From Streptomyces sp. CB02009 (lineage in GTDB: Bacteria; Actinomycetota; Actinomycetes; Streptomycetales; Streptomycetaceae), in NCBI RefSeq assembly GCF_001905825.1, contig NZ_LIVV01000018.1, positions 1 through 34,442 on the forward strand: a DNA stretch of 34,442 nucleotides, written 5' to 3'. Positions within the stretch are counted from its first letter, which is position 1. Every line of letters begins with the position of its first letter. The notes beneath the pieces were generated by a model, which was not told the DNA's origin, made no database searches, and saw only the letters and a list, made by a program, of their open reading frames with translations. The position numbers and the translations under genes are program-made. Positions 31,206 to 34,442 of the stretch are shown here, one piece after another.

Positions 31206-31685
31206 CCCCGCGCGGTCGCGGTCCGGAAGATGCCCGAGTCCGCCTCGGAGTCCTTCGGCTTCGACCGCGACGTCTACGACCCGGTCCTCGTCCGCGCCGC
31301 GCTCCTGGACCTGGCCGTCATCCTCGGGGACCGGATCCGCGCACGGGGACAGATCGCGCGCGGCCTCACCCTGGCCGTGCGCCTCGCCGGCGGCGGCGCC
31401 ACCGAGCGGACCAGACGCCTTCCGCAGCCCTCCGCCCACACCGAAGACCTGCGCACCGGCACCCTGCGCCTCCTGGACGCCATGGCCTTCCAGCGCGCCC
31501 GGATCCGCCGCCTCACCCTCACCGCCGAAGACCTCCGCCCGGCTGAGGAAGGCCCGGGTACTCAGCTGTCCCTCGACCACGCGCGGGAGGCCCGGCTACG
31601 GCTGGAGCCGGTGATCGACAAGCTGAACGCCCGGTTCGGCCATCGGGTCGCCGGGCCCGCCGCGGCCTACCGAAAGGCGAGTTGA
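31203..31685 (+). pseudogene. Y-family polymerase-like C-terminal fragment (second copy)
   Basis: Homology to the gene at 3298-4276 begins at DPRAVAVRKMPESASESF. It runs through VYDPVLVRAALLDLAVILGD, RGQIARGLTLAVRLAGGGAT, LRRLTLTAEDL-like segments and GTQLSLDHAREARLRLEPVI to the end AAYRKAS at 31685. This is the complete little-finger region of the family, but the palm and thumb are missing. Upstream is the decayed DUF4913-like gene. It is in the opposite orientation to the first copy, so the two form a diverged inverted repeat about 27 kb apart. Confidence 0.75.
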
Positions 31686-32018
31686 CGCGCACCATCGCGC
31701 GCGAGCCGGGCCCGCCGGCGCACGGTGCAATCGCCGTTGGCGTCGAACGGGTTGTCAACCACACACCACCGCGACGCTCGCGCGCACTGAGGACTGCGTT
31801 GAAGCGGCTAGCGTCGGTCCTGGCCCGGGTGCCGATGGGTCTCGCTCCGCTGCCCCGTCCGGCCCCATGCCATCCCCCCCAGGCATGGGACCGGACGCGT
31901 TCCGGCCCACCGGCCGGGGCGCACCCCTTCCCCCACCCTGCTCCGCGCTCCATCACGTACGCAGGCGCTCTGCGGCCCCTTGGACCGGGAGCCCCCTGTG
32001 CGGGGCCTCTCTCGTGTC
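31686..32018. other. Intergenic region
   Basis: No convincing gene. It contains a smaller hairpin, CCCATGCC at 31864-31871 with GGCATGGG at 31881-31888, which may terminate rightward transcription from the polymerase fragment. Otherwise nothing was recognised. Confidence 0.35.
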
Positions 32019-32057
32019 GGTCTACCGGGCTCCCGGTCCCCAGGAGCCCGGTAGACC
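32019..32057. terminator. Perfect 15-bp hairpin after the Mrr-like gene
   Basis: GGTCTACCGGGCTCC at 32019-32033 pairs perfectly with 32043-32057 across a nine-base loop, 12 bp beyond the stop of the leftward Mrr-like gene. Confidence 0.85.
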
Positions 32058-32069
32058 GCTGTGTGGCTT

Positions 32070-32765
32070 CTAGGACAGGGGTGTGGGCGGTCGAGGGGGA
32101 GGCACGGCCCTCAGTAGCTCCCACAAGGGTGTGGAGCCGCCAGCCCACTCCGCGAGGACTGCGCGGTTGACGAGGTGCAGCCGCTGGTTGCGGGCGAACT
32201 CGATGGCCGGCCTGGTGAACCTGCCGTTGGTGACGAGGACGACGACGTCGCCTCCGTGGACGGGCCGGCCGGTGCCGTTGAGGACCTGCAGGTCCGGGGT
32301 ACCGACCGCGGCCCCGGCCAGTCCGTCCCGGCGGTGTTTGCACTGGATGACCCACCGCCGCCCGAAAGGATCGGTCGCCTTCACATCCGCACCGTTGTCC
32401 CCGGCACCACCGACCTGCACAGCATCCCCGCACCCGTCACGGTGCATCAGATCCCGAACCGCGTGCTCGAACTGCCGATGATGCAACGCGTCCAGCTGCG
32501 CCAGCGCGTACCGCAGCCCCTGGGACCGCACCTGCTCCCACTGGACCGCCCGCTGCCGCCGCACCACCCAGACAGCCACCACCCCGCCTGCGCACAGCAC
32601 CAGGACGACCGGAATCCATGGATGGGCGGCGAGGAACCTCACCAGACCCGTCAGGAGCAGCCACACGAGAAGAACACCGCCACCGACGAGAAAGAGCTGC
32701 TCACTGCCAGCGTTCTTCCGTGAGCGCCGCCTTGCCGGACGGCGGCGAGCGGGGCGCCGGCTCAC
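32070..32765 (-). CDS. Membrane-bound Mrr-like restriction endonuclease
   Basis: The GTG at 32765 overlaps the upstream stop (GTGA) and follows GGGGGCGCCAG. The 231-aa protein starts with a basic segment (SRRPARRRPARRRSRK). Two hydrophobic helices follow (LFLVGGGVLLVWLLLTGLV and WIPVVLVLCAGGVVAVWVV), then a PD-(D/E)xK-type Mrr domain: HRQFEHAVRDLMHRDG, GDNGADVKATDPFGRRWVIQ and CKHRRDG, giving the D...QxK active site. It ends VVLVTNGRFTRPAIEFARNQ. Mrr-like enzymes cut foreign or modified DNA. A membrane-tethered form could act on incoming DNA, which is inference. It is coupled to the YPIKW-repeat gene. Confidence 0.85.
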   Translation of the reverse strand: MSRRPARRRPARRRSRKNAGSEQLFLVGGGVLLVWLLLTGLVRFLAAHPWIPVVLVLCAGGVVAVWVVRRQRAVQWEQVRSQGLRYALAQLDALHHRQFEHAVRDLMHRDGCGDAVQVGGAGDNGADVKATDPFGRRWVIQCKHRRDGLAGAAVGTPDLQVLNGTGRPVHGGDVVVLVTNGRFTRPAIEFARNQRLHLVNRAVLAEWAGGSTPLWELLRAVPPPRPPTPLS

Positions 32766-33112
32766 CTGGCGCCCCCGTTCCGGTCCCACTTGATCGGGTA
32801 CGACACCGCCGGAGCCGGCCGCGGAGCGGTCTCCTTCCACCCCGGCCATTTGATCGGGTAGGACACCGTCGGCGCCGGACGGGGCGCCGCCCTACCCGAG
32901 CTGGGCCACTTGATCGGATAGGTCGCCACCAACGGCCGAGGCGCCGGCGCCCGCTCGGTTCCCGTACCGCTGCCCGTCGACATGGGCGAGCCGCCGAACA
33001 CGAACACCGCCGCCACGATCACGAAGGCCAACGCGGTCTGCTTGCTCGTACCGGCCGGCGCCCTCCAGTACTGCCTGACTACGGTTCCGTTCTGCTTGGT
33101 GTAGCCGCTCAC
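32762..33112 (-). CDS. Single-pass membrane protein with three YPIKW repeats
   Basis: The probable start is the GTG at 33112 (MSGYTKQNGTVVRQYWRAPA); a GTG at 33142 is an alternative. After a polar N-terminus comes one hydrophobic helix (ALAFVIVAAVFVFGG). Three tandem ~19-residue units follow, each ending in (T/S)YPIKW: PRPLVATYPIKWP, PRPAPTVSYPIKWPGWKE, PRPAPAVSYPIKWDRN. The repeats lie on one side of the membrane next to the linker. The stop overlaps the start of the Mrr-like gene, so the two proteins are made together and may interact at the membrane. The repeat is not one I recognise from a named domain. Confidence 0.65.
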   Translation of the reverse strand: MSGYTKQNGTVVRQYWRAPAGTSKQTALAFVIVAAVFVFGGSPMSTGSGTGTERAPAPRPLVATYPIKWPSSGRAAPRPAPTVSYPIKWPGWKETAPRPAPAVSYPIKWDRNGGAR

Positions 33113-33280
33113 TAACGGCAAAGCCGCCCCTCCCCAGGTCACGGCGCGAATCCCGCGCGACGGACCAATCTAGCGAGCCCCACTGACAGCCGGTGACCTG
33201 ATGGCAACCTGGCGTGATCCTCAGGTCGGCGGTCGTAGGCTGTTCCGGGCCGGGAAACCGCTGTCGGCCGGAACTGGACA

Positions 33281-33322
33281 TGGCGAAGGCCCCGGAGCGT
33301 ACGCGCTCCGGGGCCTTCGCCA
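33281..33322. terminator. Perfect 19-bp hairpin terminator
   Basis: TGGCGAAGGCCCCGGAGCG at 33281-33299 pairs perfectly with 33304-33322 across a TACG loop. It lies 10 bp beyond the stop of the leftward gene ending at 33332. Confidence 0.9.
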
Positions 33323-33331
33323 CAGGTGGTG

Positions 33332-33598
33332 CTACTTGCGGATGTGGATGGTCACGGTGATGCCGCCCAAGGCAGCGAACGCTGCGGCCGCGACCCCGCC
33401 GACAATGGCCGCCGCGCCCGTCTGCCCGGTCACCCCGAGGTAGGCGGCGGCCAGGCCGCAGAGCAGTCCGGTGCCCACGGTGACCGCCTGCAACCCACGC
33501 GTCAGCCGCGACGCGGTGGGCGCCGCCTCGGACGCGAGGACGGGAACGGGAGGCTTGGGGCGCGCGGTCGGGCGTGCGGTACCTTCGATGAGCGTCAT
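33332..33598 (-). CDS. Small two-helix membrane protein, 88 aa
   Basis: The ATG at 33598 follows AGGAAAG. After ~30 polar residues (TARPTARPKPPVPVLASEAA) there are two hydrophobic helices, LQAVTVGTGLLCGLAAAYLG and AAAIVGGVAAAAFAALGGIT. A short basic end, VTIHIRK, follows. It is predicted to be a small inner-membrane protein with both ends in the cytoplasm. It has its own terminator and a long leader (to about 33940). Function unknown. Confidence 0.7.
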   Translation of the reverse strand: MTLIEGTARPTARPKPPVPVLASEAAPTASRLTRGLQAVTVGTGLLCGLAAAYLGVTGQTGAAAIVGGVAAAAFAALGGITVTIHIRK

Positions 33599-33960
33599 GG
33601 GCTTTCCTACCTCTTCCAGTGGTGGACACCCCAGGGCCGCGACGAGAGGGAGATCTCCGCAAGGCCAGGCCCTGGAAAGCGGGCCATGCAGGGATCTCCC
33701 TTCGTCACGCCAAAGGGCTTTCAGGGCAACGACTTTACGGCTCACAAGCACGAAGAAGCCGATACCGCCCGGCGAGGTAAACGGACTAATCGGGCGCCCC
33801 CATAGCAGACCCGTGCCGCGAAGTGCGGATTTGCTGTTTTCGCAGGTCACCGCCCCCTCACGCACGGTGAGGCGCAGGAATCGATAGCGCGGCACGTGAA
33901 GTAAGAGCTGTGATGGATGCCACATTCCATACCGGGGCAAATAGTCTCTAATCGCTCTGA
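33599..33960 (-). other. Long leader region of the small membrane gene
   Basis: The frame stays open here but the composition is not coding-like. It holds an inverted repeat, AGGGAGATC at 33648-33656 with GATCTCCCT near 33693-33701, bracketing a GC-rich part about 50 bp upstream of the ATG. Further upstream it is A/T-richer (TTTGCTGTTTTCGCAGG at ~33830). A structured 5' leader is possible, but I do not recognise a known riboswitch. Confidence 0.35.
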
Positions 33961-34023
33961 TTATGGGGTCACTTTGAGCAGTTCAAGATCGACTCCGTCG
34001 GGGGAGCGTGGATTCTCTGGTAT

Positions 34024-34080
34024 GACGTCATGACGTCGTACGCCCGTGGAGTGGCATCCGACGTCATGACGTCGGATGCC
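34024..34080. promoter_or_regulatory. Twin palindromic operator-like sites
   Basis: The 14-bp palindrome GACGTCATGACGTC occurs at 34024-34037 and again at 34060-34073, exactly 36 bp apart. The second is the core of a perfect 28-bp palindrome spanning 34053-34080. This looks like a tandem operator for a dimeric or multimeric regulator or a partition site. The regulated gene is not visible; it may lie off the right edge. Confidence 0.6.
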
Positions 34081-34442
34081 GACCCGAACCCGCCCGGAGA
34101 CAACTTGTCTTCACCTCGCGAGGTCGGCATGGGCAAAGCGGCGAGGACAGGCCGGCCCTCACCAGTGCAGCAGCCCTCCGACAGGCACCTGAACGCATGC
34201 TGCGCCCATGTCTGTGCACCCTCCGGGGGTGGTGTTCGTGTGCGTCCGGCGTGCGTGAGGGGGTGTGGCCCGGTTTCTCCATCCGTACATGCTGCATCAG
34301 TTTGAGGCAGAGGGGTGGGGAGTCTGTTTCCAGAGTTCATCCGTGACCTCTTTCTGAAACACCCTCAGCCGCCCACTAGTCGACTGGTGTTGGGTGGTGG
34401 CAGGCGGGTTTCCCAGTCGGTACACAGTGAGGCCTGTGATGC
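34081..34442. other. Right-edge region without a recognised gene
   Basis: Small open frames exist on both strands but none has convincing codon bias plus a start signal. I see no repeats, RNA gene or telomere-like palindrome array before the window ends. Confidence 0.4.

Overview
The very high GC content, strongly G/C-ending codons and gene types point to a Streptomyces-like actinomycete. The gene content indicates accessory DNA of a linear replicon (linear plasmid or chromosome arm). The firmest anchor is an adjacent tap-tpg pair at 12334-15153, the telomere-associated protein and terminal protein that cap linear Streptomyces replicons. A decayed second tpg lies at 23791-24343. Fragments of a large telomere-type helicase, a second sliding clamp and many truncated genes fit a subtelomeric region. 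No telomere palindrome array is visible, so the actual end is not in the window.

Layout. 1-4.5 kb: the end of a DUF998-type membrane gene, a fused remnant of a zeta-toxin gene and a phage integrase, a leftward run of small unknown genes (one frameshifted), a frameshifted Y-family polymerase-like gene with a non-canonical palm, and the 3' tail of a ku gene. 4.6-7.2 kb: small zinc-finger and DUF6233 proteins behind a LexA-box-like site, an SSI-type protease inhibitor, a lipoprotein and a two-zinc-finger protein. 7.3-9.8 kb: a stand-alone TnpB nuclease beside an orphan I-E-like CRISPR array with no cas genes. One of its spacers nearly matches DNA 3.5 kb away. 10.2-15.4 kb: a dnaN paralogue, then tap and tpg; the tpg terminator carries a 178-bp transposon-like insertion. 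15.4-20.5 kb: a PIN-domain protein, an endonuclease VII-type nuclease and a three-gene unknown cluster.

20.6-26.6 kb is a graveyard: a helicase C-terminus, two overlapping fragments of an 'ATP/GTP-binding' secreted protein, an IS5-family tail, an RsbW-like ATPase, the left end of a Tn7-like element with a broken tnsA, the frameshifted tpg2 and a complete IS5-family element with a TTA target duplication. 26.7-34.4 kb: a membrane-anchored excalibur protein, a helicase core fragment, an overlapping DprA-phosphoribosyltransferase pair, a second Y-polymerase C-terminus, a membrane Mrr-like nuclease coupled to a YPIKW-repeat protein, a small membrane protein, and strong palindromic operator-like sites near the right edge.

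How the parts work together: tap/tpg supply end replication and protection. DnaN, Y-polymerase, Ku and the LexA-like box hint at past or present DNA-damage and end-repair functions. The CRISPR array, TnpB, endonuclease VII, Mrr-like nuclease, PIN protein and the DprA-phosphoribosyltransferase pair make this a mobile/defence-type accessory region. Several genes carry single-base frameshifts, mostly apparent one-base losses in GC-rich runs, so decay and sequencing error both need to be considered.
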